A stretch of DNA of 64,000 nucleotides from Gemmatimonadota bacterium (GTDB lineage: Bacteria; Gemmatimonadota; Gemmatimonadetes; Longimicrobiales; Gaopeijiaceae), in the NCBI GenBank assembly GCA_028874905.1, contig JAPPGZ010000087.1:41989-105988 (forward strand), read 5' to 3'. Positions 9,402-19,300 of the stretch are shown piece after piece. The notes under the pieces are model-generated. The model was not told where the DNA came from. It did no database searches and was given only the letters and a program-made list of their open reading frames with translations. Both the position numbers and the translations under genes were made by a program. Positions within the stretch are counted from its first letter, which is position 1. The number at the start of each line of letters is the position of its first letter.

Positions 9402-10940
9402 TCACCACGCATGACCCTTGCCAGGTCTTGAGAAGATCCGTTCATACGGAAGGGCGTCGCGGTCCACCATGCGTCCGTCGCGGATGATCGTGCCGATCGC
9501 GCGGATGTTGGCGATGTCCTCGACAGGGTTCGCATCGAGGATCAGGAGGTCCGCGAACTTTCCGACCTCCAGCGTGCCCAGGTCGTCGAGCATCTTGCAC
9601 GCGATCGCGCCGTTCCTCGTGACGGCCACGATCGCCTCCATCGGGGTCATGCCGAGTTCGACCAGCCCTTCCGTCGCGATGACGCTGCCCATCCCGAATG
9701 CCTGGTTCTCGGCCTTGGGCGACCGTCGGAACTCGGGAGCGCTGCCCAGGTAGTTGTCGGTCCCGATGGTGGTAATGCATCCGGCCTCGATGAGCCTCTC
9801 GGTGTTGCGGCGGCGGATCTCAATGCCCTCGCCGCGCGCGCGCCGCTCGGCCCGCAACTCGGCCGAGGTCTTCTTCCTCGCGTCCTCGTCCCGGCCTTCC
9901 GTCTCCGCTTCGGCCTTCTCCTCGGCCTCCCTCTCCGTCCGCTCGGCCTGCGCATCGAGGTGATCCTGCCAGGCCTTGCCCGTGACGGTGTTGGAGAGGA
10001 ACGCGCACACAATGCCGCGTTCGACGATCATCTCGATCAGCTCGTCCGACATGTCCGAGGACAGCACCCCGGGATGCTGAATCAGATCGATCCCCGCTTC
10101 CACGGAGATGCGCAGACCCTCGGGGCTCGTGGAGTGCGTCTCGGCGGAGAGGCCGCGCTTGTGCGTCTCCTCGACCATCACGCGCTGGGCCCTGTGCGAG
10201 AACCCGATCATGATCGGATTCGAGAAGTGGCCCGTCCCCCCGAACTTGATGAAGTCCGGCCCCAGGTCGAGGTAGTCGTTGATCGCGACTCGGAGGTCTT
10301 CGGGTTCCATCTCCATGAGTTCCTCGCCGGAACCCTGGGTGATGTAGTCGTTGAACTGCTCCTGGAAGAGCGTGAGGTTCCGTTCGCGGATGAGCGAGAA
10401 ACTGATCGAATACGGCCCGCCCCAACCCACGATGTTGCCCGCCACCAGCATGCGCGGGCCAACCGTGTCGCCGCGGGCAATGGCATCGCGAACCTCCATC
10501 AGGGCGAGAAGCGACCCGTAGCTGTCCCGCACGGTCGTGAAGCCGTGCTTGAGCTGCATCTGCGCGGCCTCGAGCGTCAGCGCCGCGTTGCGGTCGAAGT
10601 AGCGGACGATCGTCTCCCCCGCCCCGTACAGCGACAGGTGCACGTTGCTGTCGATGAAGCCGGGGGTGACGAACTTGCCCGCGCCGTCGATCACGGTGGC
10701 GCCCTCGGGCACGTCCACCTCGCCGCTCGGTCCAACAGCCGTGATCCGGTTGCCGGCCCAGACGATCGTGCCGTCCTCGAGGGGCGGACCGCCGTTGCCA
10801 TCGATGAGCGTCGCCCCGACGATTGCGGTGGCGGTCTGGGCGGCTATGGCTCGGCCGGCCGGTGTGACGGGATCGCCGGCGAGGAGGAGCGCGGCGAGGA
10901 CTCCGGGAACGGAAAGGCGGAGGAAGGGTGGACGCATCAT
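9402..10940 (-). CDS. Secreted amidohydrolase-family protein (imidazolonepropionase-like)
   Basis: Metal-dependent hydrolase of the amidohydrolase superfamily, 512 residues, exported by a Sec-type signal (LSVPGVLAALLLAG, then a run ending AIAAQ). ATG 10940 is chosen because GAGAGG sits a few bases upstream; the open frame further upstream is not needed. The superfamily strand-1 motif reads PGFIDSNVHLS, so the first metal-ligand His of the usual HxH is Asn. Later ligand positions look intact (ETHSTS, LIQHPGV, GTDNYLG). A Glu/Arg/Lys-rich coiled insertion lies near plus-strand 9830-9960. The substrate is unknown; such secreted homologues are often annotated as peptidases or prolidase-like enzymes, which would suit a glycoprotein locus, but this is inference. 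Divergent from the cytochrome gene and upstream of GH31. Confidence 0.82.
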   Translation of the reverse strand: MMRPPFLRLSVPGVLAALLLAGDPVTPAGRAIAAQTATAIVGATLIDGNGGPPLEDGTIVWAGNRITAVGPSGEVDVPEGATVIDGAGKFVTPGFIDSNVHLSLYGAGETIVRYFDRNAALTLEAAQMQLKHGFTTVRDSYGSLLALMEVRDAIARGDTVGPRMLVAGNIVGWGGPYSISFSLIRERNLTLFQEQFNDYITQGSGEELMEMEPEDLRVAINDYLDLGPDFIKFGGTGHFSNPIMIGFSHRAQRVMVEETHKRGLSAETHSTSPEGLRISVEAGIDLIQHPGVLSSDMSDELIEMIVERGIVCAFLSNTVTGKAWQDHLDAQAERTEREAEEKAEAETEGRDEDARKKTSAELRAERRARGEGIEIRRRNTERLIEAGCITTIGTDNYLGSAPEFRRSPKAENQAFGMGSVIATEGLVELGMTPMEAIVAVTRNGAIACKMLDDLGTLEVGKFADLLILDANPVEDIANIRAIGTIIRDGRMVDRDALPYERIFSRPGKGHAW

Positions 10941-11088
10941 GAACCTCTCTTCCTGCGAAGGTGGGCGTCCCGACCAGGGCAAACGTCGCCGGTTTCGATA
11001 TAGCGCGCCACGCGTGGGCGGACAAGCGTTCTTGCCGCCTGCGAGCGTCCGCACCTATCCTGGCGCGCACAGACCGGGCGGAACCGAC

Positions 11089-13446
11089 ATGCGAAGAGCG
11101 CAAACCATCTGCCTGACCGCCTCCCTCGTGGCGTGCGGCGGGGAGAGCGGGAAGGGAGCGGCGGTGTCCCCGCCGAGCTTTGTGGGCGGCGATGTCTGCG
11201 CGTCCTGCCACCAGGCCCAGGCGGAACTCTGGCAGGGCTCGCACCACGACCTCGCGATGCAGGACGCGACCCCGGAGTCGGTCCTGGGCGACTTCCGCGG
11301 CGTGAGTTACGAGGGCGACGGCGCGGTATGGACGTTCGTGCGCAGGGACGGCGCGTTCTTCGCTCGCGAGGACGCACCGGAGGGTCCGCGCATGGCACTC
11401 GCAGGGCCGCGGAACGAACCGGTGGATCACCGCGTTGCGTACACCTTCGGGGTCTCTCCTCTCCAGCAGTACCTGGTCGAGCTCCCGGGCGGACGCTACC
11501 AGGTGCTGCCGATCGCGTGGGACTCGCGCCCGGCTGCCGCCGGGGGACAGCGGTGGTTCGATGTGCGGGCCGGGGAGGTCGGGGCGGACCGGCCAGAGGA
11601 CCCTGCAGACGGGGATGCGGATCCGAGTGCCAGTGGCCGAGCGCAACACTGGACCGGACCCGACCTGACCTGGAACTCGATGTGCGCCGAGTGCCATTCG
11701 ACGGGGCTGACGAAGAACTACTCGCCCGCTACGAATCGCTTCTCGACCGAGTGGGCCGAGCTGGATGTGGCGTGCGAAGCGTGCCACGGACCGGGTTCGG
11801 AGCATGTGGAGTGGGCGGAGGCCGTCGCTGACGGCTCTGCCCCATCGCCCGGGGCTGCAGGGGCGTCGAACCGCGGGCTGCTCGTCTACTTCGAACCCCA
11901 CGATCCGGCTGCCTGGGCGCCGGACCCCGTGACGGGTACTCCACTGCCGCGCGGCGATCCCGGGCGCGACGGACAGCTGGACGCATGCAGCCGCTGCCAC
12001 GCACGCCGCACGGCCATCACCGCGGGGTACGTGCACGGCGAAGCGCTGCTCGACACCCACCAGCCGGCGCTGCTGCAAGACGGCCTCTACTTCGCGGACG
12101 GCCAGATCCGGGAAGAGGTCTACGTCTGGGGCTCCTTCGTGCAAAGCGCCATGTACCGCGCCGGGGTCACCTGCAACGACTGTCACGACGCGCATTCGCT
12201 GGGCGTGCGCGGGGACGAGGGCAACGCCGTCTGCACCCGGTGCCACGCGCCCGCGCGATTCGACGCCTCCGCGCACCACTTTCACGAGGCGGGAACGGAG
12301 GCGGCAAGGTGCGTCTCCTGTCACATGCCGGCGCGCACCTACATGGGGATCGATGCGAGGCGGGACCACTCCTTCCGTGTGCCCGCACCGGAAGTCGCCG
12401 AAGCGGTGGGGGCGCCGGACCCGTGCACGTCGTGCCACTCCGGGATGACCGGCACGGAGGCAGCCACCGAAATCGCCAGGCGGGCGGACAGTGTCCCTAT
12501 CCGGCGCACCGAGCACTACGCCGAGGCCATCGCGTCCGCCCGCCAGGGAGACCCGCTGAGCCGTTCGGGTCTGTACGCGTTGTTGCGGGACTCGAAGGCG
12601 CCATCGATCACGCGAGCGACCGCGCTGACGCTGCTGGGCGGGGATCCGAGCCCGGAGCGCGTCGCCGCGGTCCGGCGGGGCGTGCGCGATCCCGACCCAC
12701 TCGTGCGGATGGGCGCGCTGAGGGGAATTCGCCTGGCGCCGACGCCCGAGCTCGCTACCATGGCCGCACCGCTTCTTGACGATCCGGTGCGTGCCGTGCG
12801 TCTGGCCGCCGTCGAGGCGGTGGCGCCGTCCGCGCTGCCGGCTGCGGCCCGGGCCGTCGCCGAATACCGCGAGGCCCAGCTCGCCGGTGCGGAACGCCCG
12901 GAGTCGCAGCTCAACCTGGCGTGGCTGGGAGCGGCCCTGGGCTCCCCGGCGGACGCGGAACGAGCCCTTGAAACGGCGATCTCCCTCGACTCCGCCTTCG
13001 TGCCGGCCTACATCAACCTCGCGGATCTCTACTTCCGCGCCGGCCGCGATCCGGAGGGAGAGCCGCTGCTGCGCTTCGCGATCGAGCTGTCCCCCGGGTC
13101 GGCGGATGCGCATCATGCGCTGGGGCTCCTCCTGGTCCGCAACGGCCGTGCGGGCGAAGCAATGCCTCTCTTGCAACGCGCCGCAGAGTTGGAGCGCCAA
13201 GGCACGCGCTTCGCCTACGTATACGCCATCGCCCTCCAGTCGGCCGGGGACACCGCCATGGCCCGGGCCGTCCTCGAGCGGACACTGGTGGAGCACCCGC
13301 GCGACCGCGACCTCCTGATTGCCCTCGCGACGCTGCACCGCGACGGAGCCCGCGCGGCCGAGGCACTGCGCTATGCCCGCGCCCTCGCCCAGGCCCACCC
13401 GTTCGACCCCGCAGGCCCGGCGCTGATCGCGGAACTGGAACGCTGA
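11089..13446 (+). CDS. Octaheme c-type cytochrome lipoprotein with HEAT-like and TPR repeats
   Basis: A 785-residue lipoprotein (signal ends LVAC, lipidated C16) with eight CxxCH heme-binding motifs: CASCH (from C37), CAECH, CEACH, CSRCH, CNDCH, CTRCH, CVSCH and CTSCH, the last near residue 447. The following ~150 residues are helical repeats of HEAT type (DPDPLVRMGALRGI and similar). The C-terminal ~200 residues are TPR units. The motif order resembles periplasmic multiheme proteins of the cytochrome c-554/NrfA-like superfamily seen in Planctomycetes, Acidobacteria and relatives, but the reaction is unknown. The open frame extends upstream to 10645 in antisense to the amidohydrolase; ATG 11089 gives the lipobox and is preferred. 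Its place inside a carbohydrate locus is unexplained. Confidence 0.88.
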   Translation: MRRAQTICLTASLVACGGESGKGAAVSPPSFVGGDVCASCHQAQAELWQGSHHDLAMQDATPESVLGDFRGVSYEGDGAVWTFVRRDGAFFAREDAPEGPRMALAGPRNEPVDHRVAYTFGVSPLQQYLVELPGGRYQVLPIAWDSRPAAAGGQRWFDVRAGEVGADRPEDPADGDADPSASGRAQHWTGPDLTWNSMCAECHSTGLTKNYSPATNRFSTEWAELDVACEACHGPGSEHVEWAEAVADGSAPSPGAAGASNRGLLVYFEPHDPAAWAPDPVTGTPLPRGDPGRDGQLDACSRCHARRTAITAGYVHGEALLDTHQPALLQDGLYFADGQIREEVYVWGSFVQSAMYRAGVTCNDCHDAHSLGVRGDEGNAVCTRCHAPARFDASAHHFHEAGTEAARCVSCHMPARTYMGIDARRDHSFRVPAPEVAEAVGAPDPCTSCHSGMTGTEAATEIARRADSVPIRRTEHYAEAIASARQGDPLSRSGLYALLRDSKAPSITRATALTLLGGDPSPERVAAVRRGVRDPDPLVRMGALRGIRLAPTPELATMAAPLLDDPVRAVRLAAVEAVAPSALPAAARAVAEYREAQLAGAERPESQLNLAWLGAALGSPADAERALETAISLDSAFVPAYINLADLYFRAGRDPEGEPLLRFAIELSPGSADAHHALGLLLVRNGRAGEAMPLLQRAAELERQGTRFAYVYAIALQSAGDTAMARAVLERTLVEHPRDRDLLIALATLHRDGARAAEALRYARALAQAHPFDPAGPALIAELER

Positions 13447-13502
13447 CCGCGCGACCGCCGGCCTGGGGCCAGCGCGACCACGCGACCGCGGAACACCCGC
13501 CG

Positions 13503-15050
13503 TCAGTTGCCCCCCGTCCCCCTGGCCTCCTCCGCCTCCAGGATCGGCGCCAGCCACTGGGCCAGCGCGGCCACGGTATCCGCATACATCGGATCCGCCA
13601 CCAGGTTCGTCCGCTCCTCCGGGTCACTGTCGTGGTCGTACAGTTCCCCGCTGCCGTCCCGGTACCGGATGTAGCGCCACCGGTCCGTCCGCACCGTGTG
13701 CTGGCCGCTGGCGAATGTCGAGATCGCCGGGCGGTCCCGAAGGCGCGCGGGATCGCGGAACCAGGGCATCAGACTGCCGCCTTCGAACTCGTGGCCGGGC
13801 GCCGGCACCCCGGTCAGCTCCACGAGCGTGGGATAGATGTCCAGCAGATCGACCGCGCGCCCCGACCTGGAGCCCGGCTCCACCTGACCGGGTGCAACAA
13901 CGAAGAACGGCACTCGCGTGGATTCCTCCCAGAGGGTGAACTTCTCCCACGTCTCCCGCTCCCCCAGGTGGAAGCCGTGGTCGGACCAGAGCACGATGAT
14001 CGTCTCATCCGCCCGCCCGCTCGCCTCCAGCGCATCGAGCAGCCGCCCGACCTGCGCGTCCGCGAAGCTGATCGACGCCAGATACCCCTGTACCGCCCGC
14101 GGCCACTCGCCGTTGGCCTCGATCCAGCGGTGCCAGACCCTGCGCTCCGCCCCCATCCGCTGCCCGGCCTCGGGCAGACCCTCGCGCCAATCCCCCGGCT
14201 CGGGCAGAAGCACGTCCTCCAGCGGGTACAGCTCGAAGAACGGCTCGGGCACGAACCACGGGATGTGCGGCCGGAAGATGCCCACGGCCAGGAAGAACGG
14301 CTGCCCCTGGTCGCGGCCCAGTTGGTCCACCGCCCAGTCGGTGACCTGCTCGTCCGGAAACGGTTCGCCCTCCGGGAAAGGGCCCCAGTCCATGTAGTAG
14401 GGCACGTCGATCTCGGAGAGTTCGCCCACGCCGGCCGCGACGCGCTCCCATTCATACAGCCAGAACCCCTGCTCGTCGACGGTCCGCACCGTCCCTTCGG
14501 GAAAGCGCGCGTCGGGCATCTGCTGGTCGAGCGAAGGATGGAACTCGTCCCATGCGTTCCGGTCGTTCTGGTCCACGCCGTAGTCGCCGTTCAGCCACGA
14601 AAGGGCGTGGAAGATCTTGCCCGTGCCCAGGGTCCGGTAGCCGTTCGCGCGGAAGTGCCCGGGCAGCGTAGCGACTCCCTGGAGCGCGGGCGCGTCGTAC
14701 CAGAGCGTACGCAGGTCGTAGACGCCGGAGGTGGACGGGCGCAACCCGGTCAGCACCGCGATCCGGGACGGGTTGCAGGAGACCGCGGGCACGTGCGCGT
14801 TGGTGAAGGTCATGCCCTGCTGCGCGAGGCGCTCCAGGTTCGGTGTGTGAACCGTCCCGGGGTAGCCGCCCAGCGGGCCGATCCAGTCGTTCATGTCGTC
14901 GATGGCGATGAAGAGCACGTTGGGGCGGCCGGCGGCGTCCGCGGGTGGACGAGCATCGGGGACGGTGCAGGCGTGGATGCCCAGGGAGAGGGCTGGCGCC
15001 AGCGCGGCAGCGGCCAACAGTCGGCGGGGACGGGCCTGGCGCGTCATCAT
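13503..15050 (-). CDS. Sulfatase (iduronate-2-sulfatase-like S1), lipoprotein
   Basis: Exported S1 sulfatase of 515 residues. The leader (ARPRRLLAAAALAPALSLGIHAC) ends in a lipobox-like Cys. Motifs: AIDDMNDW (metal Asp pair), C-N-P-S-R beginning at C92 (formylglycine precursor), LGTGKIFH and LWSDHGFHLGE. The GGYPGTVHTPNLERLA segment and the STSGVYDLR stretch after the active site are typical of the iduronate-2-sulfatase-like branch, but substrate cannot be assigned from that. ATG 15050 overlaps the stop of the upstream sulfatase by four bases (ATGA), indicating translational coupling. It converges on the cytochrome gene with a 56-base gap that shows no clear terminator. Confidence 0.92.
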   Translation of the reverse strand: MMTRQARPRRLLAAAALAPALSLGIHACTVPDARPPADAAGRPNVLFIAIDDMNDWIGPLGGYPGTVHTPNLERLAQQGMTFTNAHVPAVSCNPSRIAVLTGLRPSTSGVYDLRTLWYDAPALQGVATLPGHFRANGYRTLGTGKIFHALSWLNGDYGVDQNDRNAWDEFHPSLDQQMPDARFPEGTVRTVDEQGFWLYEWERVAAGVGELSEIDVPYYMDWGPFPEGEPFPDEQVTDWAVDQLGRDQGQPFFLAVGIFRPHIPWFVPEPFFELYPLEDVLLPEPGDWREGLPEAGQRMGAERRVWHRWIEANGEWPRAVQGYLASISFADAQVGRLLDALEASGRADETIIVLWSDHGFHLGERETWEKFTLWEESTRVPFFVVAPGQVEPGSRSGRAVDLLDIYPTLVELTGVPAPGHEFEGGSLMPWFRDPARLRDRPAISTFASGQHTVRTDRWRYIRYRDGSGELYDHDSDPEERTNLVADPMYADTVAALAQWLAPILEAEEARGTGGN

Positions 15051-16639
15051 CCGCCCACCACCGAGAACGCCGGCGGCCACACCGGTGAAAAGTCCCGGAT
15101 CCGCTCTGACAGCTCTTCGCGCACATCCGCGTAGTCCCCGTCCTCGAAGCGGTTGATCAGCTCGAACGGGTCGTCCTCCATGTCGTAGAGGTCGCCTTCC
15201 CCATCGTGGGGATAGAGCCCGAGCTTCCAGCGGTCCGTCACGATCGAGACATTGCCGCGGACCTCGATGAAGACCTCGTCCTGCACCGAAGCCTCGGCGT
15301 CCCTCAGGAGCGCGGTGAGGTCGCGGCCCTCCATCGCTTCGGGCAGCGGCGCGCCGGCCAGCGAGAGGAGCGTCGGCATGAGATCGACGTGGGCGCTGAA
15401 GCCGTCCCGCACGCCGGGCTCGATGCTCGCCGGATGGCGAACGACGAGCGGCACGCGCGCCGAGAGGTCGTAGTGCGTGCCCTTGTGGATCAGGTCGTGG
15501 TCGCCGAGGTGGGAGCCGTGATCGCTGGTCCACATGACGATGGCGTCGTCCAGCTCGCCGCGCCGCTCCAGCGCGCCGATAACGCGGCCCATCTGTTCGT
15601 CGATGAATGACAGGTTGCCGTAGTGGCCCGCGCGGATGGCGTGGATGATCTGGTCGCGGCGCCGGTAGTCCGAGTCGATCAGACGGGGTATGTCGCCGGT
15701 GTAGTTGAAGCGCAGCCGCGTGTGGTCGGTGGGCTTGGTGTCTAGTTCGCCGGGGAAGGTATGCCCCAGCGGCAGCTCCATCTCCCTGTAGGGAGCCGAG
15801 CAGCGGGCCGGCGGATCCCACGGATTGTGGGGACCGTTGAAGGAGATCCAGAAGAACCACGGCTCCCGCAGCTCGCCGCGCTCGACGATCTCCAGGGCGC
15901 GCGCGCCGACGTAGTGGTCGATGTGCCAGGACTCGTCCCATGGCCAGTCGTAGACGTGGGGCGTCGGCGCCTCGACCCCCATCCGCAGATAGTCGTCGCG
16001 CACGAGTCCCCGTTCCGCCAGGAAGGCGGCGTAGTCGTCCTGCTGGCCCGCGGCCCCGAAGTTGCCCTTGCGGTCGGCCGAGACCCAGCGGTCGAAGCCT
16101 CCAACGGGCTCGTCGTCGGGGAAGCCCAGGTGGAGCTTGCCCACCGCGGTGGTCTGATACCCGCGCGCGCCGAGTTCCGCCATGAGCACCGGACTCGTCT
16201 CCGGCACCCACCCACCGATGTTCTCCCACTTGCCGTGGGTGTGGGGGTACTGCCCGGTGATCCAGGTGTTGCGCGCCGGGATGCAGATTGGCCCGGTCGA
16301 ATAGTGGCGGCGGAAGGTCGCCCCCTCCCGGGAGAGGCGGTCGAGCGTAGGCATGTCGAGGAAGCGGTGGCCGATCGCGGGGACGTCCATCCCGCTCTGG
16401 TAGTCGGTCGTGACCAGGAGAATATTGGGGCAGTCCGGAGCCTCGCCGGACGCGTTGGCTGCACCGCGTCGTGTGCCGTCTTCCGGACGATGGGGGGTGT
16501 CCGGCGTGCAACGCGCGAACGACAGCGCCAGGGCGCCGAGACCGGCCTCGCGCAGGAACCCCCGCCGGGAGGTGCACGCAACCGGCTTCGGGGGCGCCGG
16601 AGCGGCGTAGCCATCACGTGTCAATCGAAGTCCATCCAT
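15047..16639 (-). CDS. S1 sulfatase with Tat signal
   Basis: 530-residue exported sulfatase. The Tat motif is SRRGFLREAGLGALALSFARC. The activation motif is C-I-P-A-R (C119), the CxPAR variant, within PICIPARNTWITGQYPH. Other family features: LVTTDYQ at the metal site, GKLHLG, and MWTSDHGSHLGDH. ATG 16639 is preferred over the upstream TTG because it gives a compact Tat leader. First gene of a two-sulfatase operon that is divergent from the GH146-like gene across ~150 bases (16640-16791), which presumably holds both promoters; I could not define them. A strain using these three sulfatases needs a formylglycine-generating or anaerobic maturase, which is not in the window. Confidence 0.92.
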   Translation of the reverse strand: MDGLRLTRDGYAAPAPPKPVACTSRRGFLREAGLGALALSFARCTPDTPHRPEDGTRRGAANASGEAPDCPNILLVTTDYQSGMDVPAIGHRFLDMPTLDRLSREGATFRRHYSTGPICIPARNTWITGQYPHTHGKWENIGGWVPETSPVLMAELGARGYQTTAVGKLHLGFPDDEPVGGFDRWVSADRKGNFGAAGQQDDYAAFLAERGLVRDDYLRMGVEAPTPHVYDWPWDESWHIDHYVGARALEIVERGELREPWFFWISFNGPHNPWDPPARCSAPYREMELPLGHTFPGELDTKPTDHTRLRFNYTGDIPRLIDSDYRRRDQIIHAIRAGHYGNLSFIDEQMGRVIGALERRGELDDAIVMWTSDHGSHLGDHDLIHKGTHYDLSARVPLVVRHPASIEPGVRDGFSAHVDLMPTLLSLAGAPLPEAMEGRDLTALLRDAEASVQDEVFIEVRGNVSIVTDRWKLGLYPHDGEGDLYDMEDDPFELINRFEDGDYADVREELSERIRDFSPVWPPAFSVVGG

Positions 16640-16791
16640 CGGCAGGTCCACACCTTCGGCCGACTTGACCACCGACAATCAGCGTATCGCCGCCGGCTGC
16701 CGGGCGACAGGGCGTATAGCGCCAGTGCCGACTCGCGCCGTAACGTGTACCGGTGTGGCAATCCCCAACCTCGGAGTCAGGAGGTTCCCCG

Positions 16792-19278
16792 ATGACGGTC
16801 TCACGCCGCACCGCTCTCAAGATCGGCCTCGGAGCCGGCACGCTGCCCCTGCTGGGCTGCTCGCCAATCGGCACCGGATCGGGCGCTCGCACCGCTGCCC
16901 TGGCCGCCGCGGCAGGGCTCATCAACGCCCGTGCCCTCCCGCTCAGCGCAGTCCGCCTCACCGGCGGCCCTCTCAAGCACACCCAGGACCTCAACGGTCG
17001 CTATCTGCTCGACCTGGAACCCGACCGGATGCTCGCGTACTACCGCGACCGGGCCGGCCTCACGCCGAGGGGTGAGCCGTACGGCGGCTGGGACGGCGAC
17101 GGACGCAACCTGACGGGCCACATCGCGGGTCACCACCTCACCGCAGTGAGCCTCATGTGGGCCGCCACAGGCGACGAGCGCTACAGGGACCGCGCGGACT
17201 ACCTGGTCACCGAGCTCGAAGAGGTGCAGGATGCCCACGGCGACGGCTACCTCAGCGCGCTGGCGGGCCTGCGGCGGGCCTTCGGGGAACTCGCCCGCGG
17301 CGAGATCCGTTCGGCGTCCTTCGACCTGAACGGCGAGTGGGCGCCCTGGTACACGCTGCACAAGACCTTCGGCGGCCTCCGCGACGCCTATCGCTTCACC
17401 GGCAACGAGACCGCACTCGAGATGGAGATCGCCTTCGCGACGTGGGCGGAAGGGATCCTCTCGGGCCTCTCCGACGCCCAGCTCCAGCACATGATGAACA
17501 CCGAGTTTGGCGGCATGAACGAGATCATGGTCGATCTCTTCGCCGACACCGGCGACGAGCGCTGGCTCGACCTCTCGTACAAGTTCGAGCACCGCGCCTT
17601 CATCGAACCCCTGCAACGGCACCAGGACATCCTTGCCGGCAAGCACGGGAACACCGCCGTGCCAAAGCTCATCGGCTCCGCGGACCGCTTTGCCTTGACG
17701 GGGAATCCCGCGGACCTGATCGGCGCGAGCTTCTTCTGGGACAGCGTGGTCCAGAACCACACCTTCTCGAGCGGCGGCCACGGCAAGGACGAGTACTTCG
17801 GCCCGCCCGGGCAGCTCAGCGATCGCATCGACGGGCGCACGGCCGAAACGTGCAACATCTACAACATGCTCAAGCTGACCCGGCAGCTCTTCTCGCTCCG
17901 GCCGGACCCGCACTACGCCGATTTCCACGAGCGTGCGCTCTTCAATCACATCCTGTCCTCGATCGACCCGGAGGACGGGCGTACCTGCTACATGGTGCCG
18001 GTGGGCCGCGGCGTGCAGCGCGAGTACCAGGACATGCAGCGCAGCTTCACCTGCTGCGTGGGGTCGGGGATGGAGAGCCATGCGCTCCACGGGGACGGGC
18101 TCTACTACGAGGACGGCGACAGGCTGTGGGTGAACCTCTACGCGCCTTCCACGGTGGATTGGGCCGACGCAGGAGTGCGGCTGGCCATGGAGACCGGGTT
18201 CCCGGAGGGCGAGACCGCGACGCTCCGCGTGGAGGCGCGGCAGCCGCGCGAGTTCACCCTGATGCTGCGGCAGCCTTTCTGGGCAGGCGACGGCTTCGCC
18301 GTGAGGGTCAACGGCGAGGTGGTGGCGCCCGCCGCACGCCCCGATGGCCTCGAATTCACCGGCCGCAGCCAGTACGGGCGGCTCCAGTACGATGCCAGCA
18401 CGTTCAGGGAACTGAAGCGCACATGGCGAAGCGGCGACGTGGTGGAGGTCGACCTGCCCAAACCGCTCCGGCTGGAGGCGCTCCCGGACAACCCGCGCCG
18501 CGCGTCCATCATGTGGGGACCGATCGTGCTGGCCGGGGACCTGGGGCCGGAACGCGAACGCGGCGGCGAGGGTTCGGAGCGGCGTGAGCCGCCCAAGGTG
18601 CCGGTGATCGTTGCGGCCGAGGAGCCGGTGGCGTCGTGGGTGCGGGCGGTGGACGGAGCGGCGGGCCACTTCCGCACGGATGGCGTCGGCCGCGAGCCGG
18701 ACGCCGCCGGACGGGCCACGGACGTCGACCTTCACCCGTTCTTCCGCCTGCACCGGCGAACATACTCGACGTACTGGGATCTGTTCACACCGGACGAATG
18801 GGAGGAGCAGAAGGTCGAATACGCCGCCGAAGCGGAGCGCCTGAGAAGGCTGGAGGGGGCCACCGTGGCGTACCTGGAGCCCGGCGAGCGCGTCTTCGAG
18901 GACGCGTTCAACTACCAGGGCAGCGAGGACGCAGTGACGCAGCGCATGCTGGGCCGGCCGGGACGCAGGGGCGGGGGCTGGTTCTCTTTCGACATCCCGG
19001 TGGCGCCGGACCGTCCCATGACGCTTATTGCGACGTACTATAGCGATGACCGCCGGGGCACACCGGCGTCGTTCGAGATCCTCGTGGACGGGACCAGGGT
19101 GGCCGAGCCCGAAATCGACCGCAGCGAGCCGCCGCGCTTCTACGACGTCGCGTATCCGCTGCCGGCCGGGGTGGCTGCGGGCAAGGAACAGGTGACCGTG
19201 CGTCTGCAGGCGAAGCCGGACAGCCAGATCGCGACCGTCTTCGGGCTCAGGATGGTGCGCGCGGACGAACTGCGGTGA
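16792..19278 (+). CDS. GH146-like beta-L-arabinofuranosidase (GH127 superfamily), Tat-exported
   Basis: 828-residue exported enzyme, expected to hydrolyse beta-L-arabinofuranosyl linkages. The N-terminal catalytic pattern ([33 protein letters not shown], then PYGGW and [20 protein letters not shown]) is the form I associate with GH146 rather than classical GH127. The conserved zinc/nucleophile residues are E352-x-C354 (AETCN) and C421-C422 (TCCVGSG). A Tat leader ([20 protein letters not shown]) may end in a lipidated Cys. The last ~200 residues form an accessory beta domain. AGGAGG lies ten bases before ATG 16792. araA begins 22 bases after the stop, so release and isomerisation of arabinose appear to be in one transcript. 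Confidence 0.9.
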   Translation: MTVSRRTALKIGLGAGTLPLLGCSPIGTGSGARTAALAAAAGLINARALPLSAVRLTGGPLKHTQDLNGRYLLDLEPDRMLAYYRDRAGLTPRGEPYGGWDGDGRNLTGHIAGHHLTAVSLMWAATGDERYRDRADYLVTELEEVQDAHGDGYLSALAGLRRAFGELARGEIRSASFDLNGEWAPWYTLHKTFGGLRDAYRFTGNETALEMEIAFATWAEGILSGLSDAQLQHMMNTEFGGMNEIMVDLFADTGDERWLDLSYKFEHRAFIEPLQRHQDILAGKHGNTAVPKLIGSADRFALTGNPADLIGASFFWDSVVQNHTFSSGGHGKDEYFGPPGQLSDRIDGRTAETCNIYNMLKLTRQLFSLRPDPHYADFHERALFNHILSSIDPEDGRTCYMVPVGRGVQREYQDMQRSFTCCVGSGMESHALHGDGLYYEDGDRLWVNLYAPSTVDWADAGVRLAMETGFPEGETATLRVEARQPREFTLMLRQPFWAGDGFAVRVNGEVVAPAARPDGLEFTGRSQYGRLQYDASTFRELKRTWRSGDVVEVDLPKPLRLEALPDNPRRASIMWGPIVLAGDLGPERERGGEGSERREPPKVPVIVAAEEPVASWVRAVDGAAGHFRTDGVGREPDAAGRATDVDLHPFFRLHRRTYSTYWDLFTPDEWEEQKVEYAAEAERLRRLEGATVAYLEPGERVFEDAFNYQGSEDAVTQRMLGRPGRRGGGWFSFDIPVAPDRPMTLIATYYSDDRRGTPASFEILVDGTRVAEPEIDRSEPPRFYDVAYPLPAGVAAGKEQVTVRLQAKPDSQIATVFGLRMVRADELR

Positions 19279-19300
19279 AGGGCGCCAGGTACACAGCCGC

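Noticed and set aside
9820..13557. 1245-codon open frame on the minus strand
   Set aside because: It lies opposite the octaheme cytochrome, whose eight CxxCH motifs and repeats are clearly coding, and out of frame with the amidohydrolase. The composition is Arg/Gly/Pro-rich as expected for a high-GC shadow.
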